Shown in pieces: positions 25,548 to 35,322 of a stretch of DNA of 64,000 nucleotides. The translations under genes were made by a program, and so were the position numbers. A model generated the notes under the pieces. That model did not search any database. It was not told the origin of the DNA and saw only the letters and a list, made by a program, of their open reading frames with translations. The DNA is from Clostridium sp. SY8519 (lineage in GTDB: Bacteria; Bacillota; Clostridia; Lachnospirales; Lachnospiraceae). How positions within the stretch are numbered: the stretch's first letter is position 1; each line of letters starts with the position of its first letter. The stretch covers positions 2,728,501 through 2,792,500 of the forward strand of contig NC_015737.1 in the NCBI RefSeq assembly GCF_000270305.1. Reading direction: 5' to 3'.

Positions 25548-26444
25548 TCAACGCAACACGTCAATGTATTTTCCGTCCAGTACATCCTTCAAATACTGAC
25601 CATATTGATTCTTCTTCAGAACCTCATAAACTTTCAACACATCTTCTTTTGTAATCCAGCCATTGAGATATGCAATCTCCTCAAGGCAGGCAATCTTTCG
25701 ATGCTGGTGTGTTTCAACTGTCTTAACAAAGTTGGTGGCATCTACAAGGCTCTCATGTGTTCCGGTATCAAGCCATGTAAATCCCTGTCCAAGGAGTTCT
25801 ACATTTAGAGTACCGTCCTTAAGATAAATACGGTTAAGATCAGTAATTTCCAATTCTCCACGAGCTGATGGCTTCAAGTTCTTTGCATACTCTACCACGC
25901 GGTTATCATAGAAGTAGAGACCCGTAACACAATAGTTACTCTTCGGTTTATCGGGTTTTTCCTCAATAGAAATTGCTCTGCCTGCTTTATCAAATTCTAC
26001 AATTCCGAAGCGTTCAGGATCATCTACATAGTATCCAAATACAGTAGCGCCTTTTCCGGATTCTGCATTCTTAACAGCTGCTTGAAGCCTCTTCTTAAGT
26101 CCATGACCGGCGAAGATATTGTCACCAAGAACCATGGCAACAGTGTCATTCCCAATAAAATCAGCTCCAATGATGAATGCCTGGGCAAGACCATCAGGAC
26201 TCGGCTGAACGGCATAAGTCAAATTTACACCGAACTGATGACCATCTCCTAACAGAGCTTCAAATCTTGGCGTATCTGTCGGTGTAGAAATAATCAGAAT
26301 CTCTCTGATGCCTGCATTCATGAGCACCGATAATGGATAATAAATCATCGGCTTGTCATATATGGGTAATAACTGCTTACTTGTAACCATTGTGAGCGGA
26401 TACAGTCTGGTACCGGATCCGCCAGCTAAAATAATACCTTTCAT
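25548..26444 (-). CDS. rfbA: Glucose-1-phosphate thymidylyltransferase
   Basis: 298 residues from the ATG at 26444, after AAAGGA. It makes dTDP-glucose from dTTP and glucose-1-phosphate, the first step to dTDP-rhamnose. [20 protein letters not shown] is the nucleotide-binding loop. [32 protein letters not shown] (catalytic Asp), [20 protein letters not shown] and [20 protein letters not shown] are all present. Length is normal. The eight extra codons upstream overlap the licD end and are probably not translated. Confidence 0.95.
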   Translation of the reverse strand: MKGIILAGGSGTRLYPLTMVTSKQLLPIYDKPMIYYPLSVLMNAGIREILIISTPTDTPRFEALLGDGHQFGVNLTYAVQPSPDGLAQAFIIGADFIGNDTVAMVLGDNIFAGHGLKKRLQAAVKNAESGKGATVFGYYVDDPERFGIVEFDKAGRAISIEEKPDKPKSNYCVTGLYFYDNRVVEYAKNLKPSARGELEITDLNRIYLKDGTLNVELLGQGFTWLDTGTHESLVDATNFVKTVETHQHRKIACLEEIAYLNGWITKEDVLKVYEVLKKNQYGQYLKDVLDGKYIDVLR

Positions 26445-26455
26445 ATAAGTATCCT

Positions 26456-27268
26456 TTATTCTTTCCAATAAGTTGTAGTTCCATGCCGATATACCTGCTG
26501 CTCTACAGGTGGAAATTCCATATAATTTCCATATACGGTTTTCAGCACATTATCGTATTCAGTAGTAACGTTAACCTCAAAATCTTCGAATGGCATCTTC
26601 TGCGTTTTTTCAAACCATTTGGCAGGGTATTTTTCCTTCTTGTAGTATGTCTGCGATGCTATATTTTCCAAATATTGTTTATCCGATGAATCATTACACT
26701 GCTTTATCATGCGGTCAATCATTTTACACAAAAATGATGCCGGAAGGAAATTCAAAAAAAGATAGACTATATCAGAGATAATTGTTTTTAATACATTACT
26801 TCTTTTTGCGCGTTTTCTAATTTTAAACGCCTCAAGGAAATAAATTTTCTGTATTTTTGATATTCTATTAAGTCTTTCGTTCTCATCCGAAGGAACATAG
26901 TCTAAAGGAAATATATCTATATAAATACCGTAATAACTTTTTTTAAAGTTCTCTTCGTATAATACAGTTCTTGTATCATGTACTTTCATAAAATTAAAAG
27001 GATACTCAGAACTATTTTCTGTAGATACTATTTTATAAATGCCTGTATCCTCTTTAGAAAAAAGATTATAGAATTTATTATATTCTTCTCTTGTCATTAA
27101 AATGTCAATGTCATCATCCCAAGGTATAAAACCTTTATGGCGTATAGCTCCAATAAGCGTGCCATATGCAACAGTATACTGAATTCCATGCTTTTCGCAA
27201 AAATCAGAAACATAGTGTAAAATTTGAGCACACATTTTCTTTTGCTCATCAATATCAATTTTTCTCAT
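26456..27268 (-). CDS. LicD-family phosphotransferase
   Basis: About 270 residues. The hallmark [20 protein letters not shown] is at residues 39-58, followed by [14 protein letters not shown] and [14 protein letters not shown]. LicD-type enzymes move phosphocholine or related phospho-groups to glycans. This one probably decorates the repeat unit made by the surrounding locus, but the donor is not readable. I prefer the second ATG (27268), which lies 8 nt after AAGGAG. It overlaps the wzx stop by 14 nt, so it is coupled to the flippase gene. Confidence 0.85.
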   Translation of the reverse strand: MRKIDIDEQKKMCAQILHYVSDFCEKHGIQYTVAYGTLIGAIRHKGFIPWDDDIDILMTREEYNKFYNLFSKEDTGIYKIVSTENSSEYPFNFMKVHDTRTVLYEENFKKSYYGIYIDIFPLDYVPSDENERLNRISKIQKIYFLEAFKIRKRAKRSNVLKTIISDIVYLFLNFLPASFLCKMIDRMIKQCNDSSDKQYLENIASQTYYKKEKYPAKWFEKTQKMPFEDFEVNVTTEYDNVLKTVYGNYMEFPPVEQQVYRHGTTTYWKE

Positions 27269-28721
27269 TTGCATTCTCCTTTTTTTTCTTTAGCAATCTG
27301 TTTAATATGGAATTAACGAAATAATCCTTAAACACAACTCCTTGTAATAAAACGCAACAAATCACATATACGAGCGCCCCAATAGCTACAGACATTATAA
27401 ATCTAGTTATGATATTATCAAAAATGTATTGCGTATAATGAACGACAAGAAGCATAATCACACCATTAATCCAGAAAGAAATAATACTTTTTATTACAGG
27501 TTTGATATATATCTTTTCTTTTGCGCCAAAGACCTGTACAACTAATACTGTTATCTCTGCAGCTATTGTACCAATTGCAGCACCATTTGCCTGGTAAGAC
27601 GGTATTAGGATGGCGTTTACAATAAGGTTTACTATCGCTCCTGAAAAACAAGAAATCACATAAGCCTTATCCCTACCTTGCGGAACAAGTATTTGCATTC
27701 TCACAATATTAGCATAACTAATACAAGGTACAGTAATACAAAGCAACTTCAATATCATTCCGCTAGCCAAATACTCAGTACCATAATATATCACTACGAA
27801 GTCATCAGCTATTACTGCAACGCCGCAAGCGACTACTGAAGCTGCAAAAGAAACAAATACAAAAGAATTACTTAACATTTTCTGAATTTGTTCTTGATTT
27901 TTACTTTCATAAAGCGCTGCCATTCTTGGAAGCATTACAGTTCCCAATGCTGTAATAAAACTAAGTAAAATAGAAATCAATTTTTCCGCATTTTCATAAT
28001 AGCCAACCTGAGTCATAGAACTCATTGAACCTAACATTATTTTATCCATGGTTCTATAAATGCTTACAGCTATAACCGGTATGAACAGAATTATATTTGG
28101 TTTAAGATGCTTAGCTATTTCCTTTGTTTTAACTTTTATAAGGCGATTGTCCTTTAAAACTTTTGGCCAAATAAGCAACTGACTGAGCAAGGCGCCTAAG
28201 GACATTATAAGGATGTACATTACTACATCCTCTTGACTTCTAACCAATGCAAATATAGCAACGGCAGTTATCACTTTCACTATAAGATTTCTCGCTAGAA
28301 TAATTTTAAAATCTTCTTGTCCAAAAAATAGCCATGTTACATCCAGCATATATGAAATCAAAAATGGTATGTAGCATAATGCAATTTGACTATTGACGCA
28401 AAAAAATATGGAATACGCCACATATGCAACCATTGCAAAAATTCCAATAGAAAATTGCATATAAAAAATCTCGCAGAAAGTTCGATTAATCTTATCCTTT
28501 TCTCCCAAACATTTTGCAATACTTCTATTACCATAATTATTAACGCCTAACATCACAACCAAGCAAAAATAATATGCAATAGAATAATTGTACGAGTATA
28601 CCCCTATTCCTTCGGCACCAAGTATTCGCGATAAGTAAGGCGCCGTTATTAACGGAATAATCAGTACTGCTACTTGATAAATCAGATTATATAAATAATT
28701 CTTCGTAACTTTTGTATTCAA
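27255..28721 (-). CDS. wzx: Wzx-type oligosaccharide flippase (MOP superfamily)
   Basis: 488 residues with about 12-14 hydrophobic helices throughout and a short basic C-terminus. It starts at TTG 28721 after GAGAGG with NYLYNLIYQVAVLIIPLITA and PYLSRILGAEGIGVYSYNYS, the classic opening of Wzx/RfbX flippases. It continues with GVNNYGNRSIAKCLGEKDKI. These proteins move lipid-linked repeat units across the cytoplasmic membrane. The wzy polymerase gene is next to it. Low GC and poor conservation relative to the rfb genes fit the variable centre of a capsule locus. Confidence 0.9.
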   Translation of the reverse strand: MNTKVTKNYLYNLIYQVAVLIIPLITAPYLSRILGAEGIGVYSYNYSIAYYFCLVVMLGVNNYGNRSIAKCLGEKDKINRTFCEIFYMQFSIGIFAMVAYVAYSIFFCVNSQIALCYIPFLISYMLDVTWLFFGQEDFKIILARNLIVKVITAVAIFALVRSQEDVVMYILIMSLGALLSQLLIWPKVLKDNRLIKVKTKEIAKHLKPNIILFIPVIAVSIYRTMDKIMLGSMSSMTQVGYYENAEKLISILLSFITALGTVMLPRMAALYESKNQEQIQKMLSNSFVFVSFAASVVACGVAVIADDFVVIYYGTEYLASGMILKLLCITVPCISYANIVRMQILVPQGRDKAYVISCFSGAIVNLIVNAILIPSYQANGAAIGTIAAEITVLVVQVFGAKEKIYIKPVIKSIISFWINGVIMLLVVHYTQYIFDNIITRFIMSVAIGALVYVICCVLLQGVVFKDYFVNSILNRLLKKKKENANEKN

Positions 28722-28757
28722 AAAATACCTCTCTAATTTTCATCTGGAATATATAAA

Positions 28758-30017
28758 TTAAACCATCAAATTTACATCCTCACGTTTTTGCTTATGCGTT
28801 ATAACCAAATATACAAACGCAAGAGAAAATGAGTAATGTGTTATCGTAAGTCTAAAGAAACTTAGCATAACGATTAAAGATATCAACAAAAACCAGGAAA
28901 CCGAATATTCGTTCTTTAAATCCAGCCTTTTGTACACACCCTCGCAAAAAAATCCTAATACCAAATAAAAAATTACTACCCCAAACAGTCCACCATCTAA
29001 ATATGGTGCAAAAAAACTTGTTGTGAATGAATTAAATAACATTCCGGGAACTAAGTAGTAAGGATTGTCAATTTTAAGAAAAATACTTTCTATGTTTGTT
29101 AACCACCCCGGAAAACCGCATATGCCAAATTTTCTAAAGATAACAAATATCGGTCTTAAAAAACCATAAAATGTGCCTGCTCCATTAGTATGCTGAGTAA
29201 AGAGGTCATTCATTTGTTCCAAAAACGGAACACTACCACAAAAATATACATAAATAGTTTCTCCAATTTCCGAACCTCTAGTTATAGTAATCGCAATAAT
29301 AGCAGTCACTGCAATAATAATTAATATTCTTGCCGTTTTGAGAACCTTTTTATTAGTGCGCAGACTTTTAAAATCAATATTTCTTCTGTAAATTAAAAAG
29401 CATACGGCTAAAGCACCTATGAAATAAAAAATAAAGAAGCGTCCGCCAGTAACAATAGTCATAAATAATATGCCGATTATTGTTAATAAAATATTTTTAT
29501 TTTTTCGATAGGGGGAGAATAAGTTAGCTATTGAATAAACAATATAAAAAGTCAAAAACGGTTCACAATAATAGTTAAACAGTATTGCTATGATTCCTGA
29601 TCCCAAAACATCGTTTTGCATTGAGTACCGAATCATATACAAAGAAGCGCCGCTAAGCAATAACAATAACGAGCGAACTACCGGCATAAACATAATCAGG
29701 AAAAAAGCAATAACCATTGGTTTTAGCGCAAATTCTCTTACTTCTTTTTCGAAAAATTTACGAGCCCCCACAACCAAATACTTTTTTGACGATTTGTTTA
29801 CTAAAGTACCTACAAAAAAAGAACATAGTCCAAGAGCAATAATAATAAGTGTACGATTTTCTATCTCGGGTAAACCATATAATCTAAAAGAATACATCGT
29901 GAGCACGACCACCCAGATAACAGCAAATAATACAGATGGTCTATATACTTTTTCTTTATATATTAACTGTACGATAATATACAGAACACATATTCCTATT
30001 ATTAAATAAATTAACAT
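28758..30017 (-). CDS. wzy: Wzy-type oligosaccharide repeat-unit polymerase
   Basis: 419 residues with 10-12 membrane helices and a large extracytoplasmic loop around residues 240-320 (GSEIGETIYVYFCGSVPFLE to NTGAGTFYGF-like HTNGAGTFYGFLRPIFV). It lacks a strongly conserved motif, as is usual for Wzy proteins; the call rests on topology, length and position next to wzx. GAGGG precedes the ATG at 30017. It would polymerise flipped repeat units, with chain length set by the Wzz protein encoded at 42.2-43.0 kb. AT-rich, like its neighbours. Confidence 0.8.
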   Translation of the reverse strand: MLIYLIIGICVLYIIVQLIYKEKVYRPSVLFAVIWVVVLTMYSFRLYGLPEIENRTLIIIALGLCSFFVGTLVNKSSKKYLVVGARKFFEKEVREFALKPMVIAFFLIMFMPVVRSLLLLLSGASLYMIRYSMQNDVLGSGIIAILFNYYCEPFLTFYIVYSIANLFSPYRKNKNILLTIIGILFMTIVTGGRFFIFYFIGALAVCFLIYRRNIDFKSLRTNKKVLKTARILIIIAVTAIIAITITRGSEIGETIYVYFCGSVPFLEQMNDLFTQHTNGAGTFYGFLRPIFVIFRKFGICGFPGWLTNIESIFLKIDNPYYLVPGMLFNSFTTSFFAPYLDGGLFGVVIFYLVLGFFCEGVYKRLDLKNEYSVSWFLLISLIVMLSFFRLTITHYSFSLAFVYLVITHKQKREDVNLMV

Positions 30018-30037
30018 ATTCCCTCACTATCACTATT

Positions 30038-31189
30038 TCACAAAACAACTTTTTTGAAATAGTCAATAATCTTTATTGCATTTATACCAATATCAAAATT
30101 ATTTCGTGATCTCACCTTCGCATTATTACCTAGATGCTTAGGATTTATTTTTCCTTGAATTATATTAGCAATAGTTTTACTTAATTCAAGTGGTGTAAGT
30201 TCTGCGTACAAGACACCACTATTCTCGTCTATCAATTCCAAGTTTGCTCCCGTAGCGGGCGCTATCGGGCATAATCCAGCCATCATATATTCAACTGTCA
30301 CTCTTCCAAAAGCCTCTGCTCTTGAGCACAGAATGCCAAAATCATAATTGGAAAGAATCTCTGGTATATTGGTCACAAACCCTCTGAAAGTAAAAATACA
30401 TTCCAGATTATATTTTTCGATTAACTCCTTTACGCTTTGATAATAATATCCCTCGCATAGGCCATAAAAATCTATATGTATACTTTTACGCTGATCAGTT
30501 GGCAGCATATTAATTGCTTCTACTAATAATTTTTGATTTTTAGCCTCACAAAATGAGCCACTCATTACTGCTTGTAACTTATTGTGATCTTTTATAGAAG
30601 CAGATGAAGCAAATCTTTTTGCATCTACTCCATCATAAATAGTTTCAATGCTTGTTATTCCTTTTCTTAACCAGGTTTTTTTTACTGCATTAGAAATTGC
30701 TAAGAATCTATTGCACTCTTTATTCATAGTGCTGATAATAAATGGATTTACTGAATAAAAGTGAAAATCCTCTTTACCAAATTCTCTCAAATGCCACACA
30801 TTTACTCTGCCAGTTTTCTCGGCAGCTAATGCTCCAACATCGATCACACATGAATTAGTGTGGATAACATCTACATCATTATTCAGAATGATCTTTGAAA
30901 TTCCTTGAATTGCTCCGCTTCTATATCTATAATACAAAAAGCTGTGATAAAGGTATTTTGCCACAAAAATAGCTGTGATATCGTGTTTTGGTATCTGCAC
31001 TTGCTCATAGTTAATACTATAATTCTGAACCCCAAGAGCATCACATTTTTTATTAATATCATTTAATTTAGGGGTTACAACAATTGGTATAATCTCATGA
31101 TCTTGAAGCTCATATGAAAGAAGTTCCAAAAAACATTGAGCACTTCCGTATTTATCGTCACTACTTAAAATGTGTAATATTGTTAACAT
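30038..31189 (-). CDS. Glycosyltransferase family 4
   Basis: 383 residues with a GT-B layout. The N-terminal domain starts LTILHILSSDDKYGSAQCFL and has VDVIHTNSCVIDVGALAAEK and HLREFGKEDFHFYS. The C-terminal GT4 domain has IYDGVDAKRFASSA, AVMSGSFCEAKNQKLLVEAI, and FGILCSRAEAFGRVTVEYMM, which contains the E-x-F-G-x-x-x-x-E motif binding the nucleotide sugar. It is a cytoplasmic retaining transferase that adds one sugar to the lipid-linked repeat unit. Sugar identity cannot be read. Downstream of the GT2 gene by about 19 nt. Confidence 0.9.
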   Translation of the reverse strand: MLTILHILSSDDKYGSAQCFLELLSYELQDHEIIPIVVTPKLNDINKKCDALGVQNYSINYEQVQIPKHDITAIFVAKYLYHSFLYYRYRSGAIQGISKIILNNDVDVIHTNSCVIDVGALAAEKTGRVNVWHLREFGKEDFHFYSVNPFIISTMNKECNRFLAISNAVKKTWLRKGITSIETIYDGVDAKRFASSASIKDHNKLQAVMSGSFCEAKNQKLLVEAINMLPTDQRKSIHIDFYGLCEGYYYQSVKELIEKYNLECIFTFRGFVTNIPEILSNYDFGILCSRAEAFGRVTVEYMMAGLCPIAPATGANLELIDENSGVLYAELTPLELSKTIANIIQGKINPKHLGNNAKVRSRNNFDIGINAIKIIDYFKKVVL

Positions 31190-31207
31190 TTCTCTACCTC
31201 GAGGAAA

Positions 31208-32005
31208 TTAAGGCATAACTCCCATTATTTTTTTGTGATAATCCTTTATGCCCCTTATTATCATTTTAATTTTCTGCGTTTTTTTATCCTCAAATCTAAC
31301 AACACTATATATATGATGTATAGTTTGCAACGCCGTTGTCAGTTTGCCAACAGAAAACTTTTTGTTATAATAAAGGCGGTTTCTTGCAATATAATAGTGT
31401 CTGAATGATTGGTGCATAGAATATCCTTTTGGTGATAACTCTCCAAGCTTTTGAATCAAGCATGCTTCATTATATTGACATATTTTCCCTCCATTAAGCA
31501 ATATCTGCTGGCAGATGTCTTTATCCAAACGATCAATAAAATATGCTTCATCAAAAGTGTATTTCTTTCCATATTTTTTCAGGTCAATTACACTTCCGGA
31601 AGTAATACACCAATTGACAAGTTCAAATTTTTCATTATTTTCACCAATTTTTCCACTATATATAATTTGTGGAACATATATCCATGCTTCAACTTCTTTT
31701 GAGTCAATAAAAGTAAAAAATCTACATAAATCCAGATTCGAAATTCTACTATCTTGATCAAATAACATTATGTAGTCATAGCAATCGTTTTTTGCCGCTT
31801 TACATAATTCTGAACAGGCGACTCCCAAACCATCATTTTTTCCAGTTGAAATCACCTTTATCTTACTATTTTGAAATTCTCTGTGCGTTTCCGGAGTATT
31901 ATCATATACATAAATTTTTTCAAATACTTCTTCATATTGATAAAGATTATCTAAATCGCTATCATTTGGTTTATACAGAGTAATGCCAGCACATATTTTA
32001 ATCAC
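31208..32005 (-). CDS. Glycosyltransferase family 2, rhamnosyltransferase-like
   Basis: About 265 residues. I start at GTG 32005 because AAGGAG lies 12 nt upstream, while the longer frame begins at TTG 32035 inside the previous gene. It opens ICAGITLYKPNDSDL, then has VYDNTPETH, NDGLGVACSELCKAA and YIMLFDQDSRISNLDL, which is the D-Q-D-S metal-binding motif of the RfbF/WbbL rhamnosyltransferase branch. The C-terminus is RHYYIARNRLYYNK, also typical of that branch. Rhamnose as donor sugar would agree with rfbABCD at the end of the operon. Confidence 0.85.
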   Translation of the reverse strand: MIKICAGITLYKPNDSDLDNLYQYEEVFEKIYVYDNTPETHREFQNSKIKVISTGKNDGLGVACSELCKAAKNDCYDYIMLFDQDSRISNLDLCRFFTFIDSKEVEAWIYVPQIIYSGKIGENNEKFELVNWCITSGSVIDLKKYGKKYTFDEAYFIDRLDKDICQQILLNGGKICQYNEACLIQKLGELSPKGYSMHQSFRHYYIARNRLYYNKKFSVGKLTTALQTIHHIYSVVRFEDKKTQKIKMIIRGIKDYHKKIMGVMP

Positions 32006-32031
32006 AATATAATACAGCTCCTTATGCTTCT

Positions 32032-32835
32032 TCAAAATCTAGTTGTGAATTTAAAATTCATATATTTGGTAAGTTTTTGTTTAATGGAAACTATATGCTT
32101 TCTTTTAATTATTAACTGTAAAAGCTGAATTATATCAGAGCGAATCCCTTCTGTCGGAGTTGCAATAGGCCTATTTGTAAATGTGACCTCTGGATTACTT
32201 TTTTCTAATTTTCTTATAGCATGTCTATTCCATTTTCCTGAATCAATTCCAGGGCAAATATTAAAAATATTCTTACGAAGTATGGCCTTATCACAATATA
32301 TAACGCTATCACTTATGCAACGTTTCAAATATTTTTGTTCAAATTCTAAATCGGTAATATTATTTTTGAACTCTTCTCTTACAAATTTTTTACTTGCAAT
32401 AAAAGCCACAAAACTAATGTTGTAGGCATCCACTGACGATACATATCTTAAATATTCATTTATTTTTTTCTCTTTAAATCTAAACGGGTATCTAGGTATT
32501 AGGCAGCAGTAATCTATACTTTCTTTATATAATTTATTAATTAAAGAACATACATCATTATTTTTGATTCTCCCATTGATAAACGCATCTCCCAAAAATG
32601 AAATACAATAATCATATTCACCTGATGCCATAACCCTATATAGCGCACCCGGAAGCGTACAATTTGTTCCATAATTTATCGTACTAATATTTTCAAATTG
32701 CGTTGTGTCCCCTATAGTCAAAGCCATAAAAGAATACGGACAATCTGGCCAATTTTTTTTATAGAGTTCAATAAAGTTATTACATACGTCTTTATATGAA
32801 CTATGTGTAACTAAAACAATTACTATTTTATTCAT
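32032..32835 (-). CDS. Unassigned protein of the polysaccharide locus, probable glycosyltransferase
   Basis: 267 residues from the ATG at 32835, overlapping the acyltransferase gene by 8 nt. IVIVLVTHSSYKDVCNNFIE at the N-terminus, TIGDTTQFENISTINYGTNC, and EYDYCISFLGDAFINGRI resemble the sugar-nucleotide half of a GT-A fold, but the usual DxD is replaced by L-G-D-A. RYPFRFKEKKINEYLRYVSS follows. I do not recognise a named family. Its position between a GT2 and an acyltransferase gene, with overlapping ends, indicates a role in the same repeat unit. The product could also be a non-catalytic partner. Confidence 0.6.
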   Translation of the reverse strand: MNKIVIVLVTHSSYKDVCNNFIELYKKNWPDCPYSFMALTIGDTTQFENISTINYGTNCTLPGALYRVMASGEYDYCISFLGDAFINGRIKNNDVCSLINKLYKESIDYCCLIPRYPFRFKEKKINEYLRYVSSVDAYNISFVAFIASKKFVREEFKNNITDLEFEQKYLKRCISDSVIYCDKAILRKNIFNICPGIDSGKWNRHAIRKLEKSNPEVTFTNRPIATPTEGIRSDIIQLLQLIIKRKHIVSIKQKLTKYMNFKFTTRF

Positions 32836-33286
32836 TTTTCTGTAAGCCCTTGATAATTTTACCTGGAACACCCACCACAGTGCATCCATCTGGAATATCT
32901 GTCACAACTACCGCATTAGCTCCAACTGTTACATTTTTTCCTATAACAACATTTCCTAATATACAGGCTCCTGCTCCAATAATACAATTATCTCCGATAA
33001 TTGGAGCTAATTGATTACTTCTATCTTTTCTTCCTAATGTAACATTTTGATAGATAATAGTATTCTTTCCGACTTTAGAATTCTGGTGGATAACAATGCC
33101 TATTGGATGCCCAAAATTTACTCCACTACCCAAATCTACTGTCGGAGGAATATAACAACCTAGAAGTAAACATGTAAGTTTATATATAATTGAAGTCAAT
33201 ATTCTGAAGTGATGTATATAGAGGAATCTATACATTCTATATAATTTTATAAGTATGCTCTTTTTTTCTTCCGACTTATGTTTCAT
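32828..33286 (-). CDS. Hexapeptide-repeat acyltransferase (serine acetyltransferase-like)
   Basis: 152 residues. The N-terminal 45 residues are helical and hydrophobic. A left-handed beta helix follows: VDLGSGVNFGHPIGIVIHQN, KVGKNTIIYQNVTLGRKD, IIGDNCIIGAGACILGNVVI, and ending VVGVPGKIIKG. The catalytic His lies in FGHPIGIVIH. The closest recognised relatives are short CysE-like O-acetyltransferases of capsule loci (WcaB/EpsH-type) that use acetyl-CoA. It begins inside the last codons of the phosphoglycosyltransferase fusion, so the two are translationally coupled. It probably O- or N-acetylates a sugar of the repeat unit. Confidence 0.85.
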   Translation of the reverse strand: MKHKSEEKKSILIKLYRMYRFLYIHHFRILTSIIYKLTCLLLGCYIPPTVDLGSGVNFGHPIGIVIHQNSKVGKNTIIYQNVTLGRKDRSNQLAPIIGDNCIIGAGACILGNVVIGKNVTVGANAVVVTDIPDGCTVVGVPGKIIKGLQKNE

Positions 33287-34901
33287 ATCTCTTCACATAC
33301 CTTTTCTTCTTATACAATCCAAATACCAGGTTCCTTCCAGTGTTTACCACGCTACTAATGCTCCCCTGCTTCTCCGCTTCATGGAACAGTTTGTAGTGCC
33401 AGCCAATCATTGTCTTTATGCTGTGCGTGCTCACAGAGCCGGCTCTACCTTTTCTATATTGTCCAAGGTATTCATCCAGCAGATAGCAATCTGCTTTCTT
33501 ACAAATCTTCAGCCACATTGCATAATCGTTGTTCTTCTTAATATCCTCAATCTGAATCAAACCAACTTCATTAGCGTCATACATAACTGTCAAGCATCCC
33601 GGCCAACAATAATTAAACATACCTGTCTCTGTGATTTTCTTCGGGCCGGTAACACTGACTCCTGTTCTGTTGCCATCAACATCTATCTCTTCATAGTTTG
33701 TATACGAGAAGTGGTATCCATTACTTTCCATGAAAGCGATCTGTTTTTCTAACTTTTCTGGCATCCAGATATCATCGGAATCCAGAAATGCAATCCACTG
33801 GCCTTTAGCTTCTCTCAATGCCCTGTTTCTGCTAACAGCCGCGCCGGAATTCTTTTCATTTTTAAACACACGAATTCTTGGATCATCGATTTCAGTCAAG
33901 ACCTCATCCGTATTATCTGTAGAGCAATCATCTACGATAATCAATTCCCAATTTGTGTAAGTCTGATTCAGTACTGATTGAATAGTCTCTTTAATATAAG
34001 GAGCCGTATTATAGGAAGGCATGATAATAGAACCTAAACCTTCTTCTCCGTGATAACTCTCAGTCCTATTCAATATCTCCCTCGCCTGCTTCTGTTTCTG
34101 ATCATAAGTTTCCTGATCAACTTTTCCTTCACTCAAAAGATGGTCTCCGAAGTCCATAGCTGTAGCCATTCCATCCTCGGTGATACCTTCCTGCTTGATG
34201 AAAGCTTTCTTAACTGTGTCAAACACAATACGAACATCCTCAGCCAAGCCTATATTCTCGATGTATTTCAAATCCCAACCAAGCTTATCTTCCCAGGAAA
34301 TAGCATTACGTCCATTGACCTGTGCCAGTCCGCTCAGACCAGGCTTTGCAGTGTGACGCGCTCTTTGTTCTTTTGTCATAAAAGTCATATCACGCACAAG
34401 CTGCGGCCTCGGTCCAATAACAGACATGGTGCCATTCAGGATATTAAAAGCTTCCGGCAATTCATCCAAACTGGTATTTCTAAGCCATGCACCGAACTTT
34501 GTAAGTCTTACATCGTCCGGAAGCAGCTCACCATTCTCGTCTCTTTCATCGGTCATGGTCCGGAACTTGTACATCTTAAATACAGTTTCCTTGCCATCCT
34601 CTCCGACAAGTCCTGGACGATCTTGTGTAAATAACACAGGCGATCCAAGCTTTGTTTTAACTAGAGCTGCCACTCCCAAATAAACTGGAGAGAATACAAC
34701 AATTGCACCTGCAGAACAAGCCACATCTACAGCTCTCTTTATGTACTTCTCATAAAATCCCATCTTTCGCGTAAGAATTGGCTCAATCGCTTCGGCTTTA
34801 TATGTAGTTTTATCTGCTTTCTTCCGCATCACATGAGCTGTGACAGCCGTAGCAGCAACAGCACTAACTGCTATTATTCCTAAAGTTTTACCTTTCGACA
34901 C
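33276..34901 (-). CDS. Phosphoglycosyltransferase-GT2 fusion protein
   Basis: 541 residues from a GTG at 34901 with GGAGAGG upstream. After a short hydrophobic N-terminus, residues 48-240 are a bacterial sugar transferase: YEKYIKRAVDVACSAGAIVV (re-entrant helix), KMYKFRTM, SLDELPEAFNILNGTMSVIG (catalytic Asp-Glu) and PRPQLVRD. It resembles short PglC-like enzymes that put the first sugar phosphate on undecaprenyl phosphate. Residues 287-541 are a complete family 2 glycosyltransferase: SIIMPSYNTAPYIKETIQSV, LIIVDDCSTDNTDEVL and IAFLDSDDIWMPEKLEKQIA. One protein would thus start the repeat unit and add the second sugar. No frameshift separates the halves. Confidence 0.88.
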   Translation of the reverse strand: MSKGKTLGIIAVSAVAATAVTAHVMRKKADKTTYKAEAIEPILTRKMGFYEKYIKRAVDVACSAGAIVVFSPVYLGVAALVKTKLGSPVLFTQDRPGLVGEDGKETVFKMYKFRTMTDERDENGELLPDDVRLTKFGAWLRNTSLDELPEAFNILNGTMSVIGPRPQLVRDMTFMTKEQRARHTAKPGLSGLAQVNGRNAISWEDKLGWDLKYIENIGLAEDVRIVFDTVKKAFIKQEGITEDGMATAMDFGDHLLSEGKVDQETYDQKQKQAREILNRTESYHGEEGLGSIIMPSYNTAPYIKETIQSVLNQTYTNWELIIVDDCSTDNTDEVLTEIDDPRIRVFKNEKNSGAAVSRNRALREAKGQWIAFLDSDDIWMPEKLEKQIAFMESNGYHFSYTNYEEIDVDGNRTGVSVTGPKKITETGMFNYCWPGCLTVMYDANEVGLIQIEDIKKNNDYAMWLKICKKADCYLLDEYLGQYRKGRAGSVSTHSIKTMIGWHYKLFHEAEKQGSISSVVNTGRNLVFGLYKKKRYVKRYET

Positions 34902-35322
34902 AGTTTCCTCTCCTGTTTACGTTGATACCTCACTATTAATCTATATATTCCAAAGCCAATCAAGGCCCCTAATGTATTGCTGATTACATCATCAATTTTA
35001 CACCAGCCCAGATTGAATACATATTGTGTAGCTTCTATGAAGCTCGATGTGAGTAATGCAACTAATACTACTGATTTCAGCTTTTATGCGAAAGCAAAAA
35101 ACCATATGGAATGAAGAACAATACATTTTCTATGTACTGGATTGATTCTTGTTTTCCGTTAATATTTCCAAAAGCCCAGTCACGAAATGCCCAGAACAAT
35201 CGAAGCTCAAATACCCTTTCTACTACGCGTGGTTCTCTCTTAACTAATGTCATCTATACAACAAATATTGCATAGATATAAAAAAGTACGATTGCCAGGA
35301 TTCGTGTTTTTTCCTTACTCAA
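34880..35322 (-). pseudogene. VanZ-like gene, broken by a stop and a frameshift
   Basis: From a TTG at 35322 the frame reads SKEKTRILAIVLFYIYAIF, hits an in-frame TAG just before the ATG at 35253, then continues TLVKREPRVVERVFELRLFW and IENVLFFIPYGFLLSHK. A one-base shift near 35083 leads into VVLVALLTSSFIEATQYVFN and WCKIDDVISNTLGALIG, which carries the VanZ E-x-x-Q and D-D-x-x-x-N residues. Two separate lesions mean it is decayed. Such genes often sit in polysaccharide loci. Confidence 0.75.
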
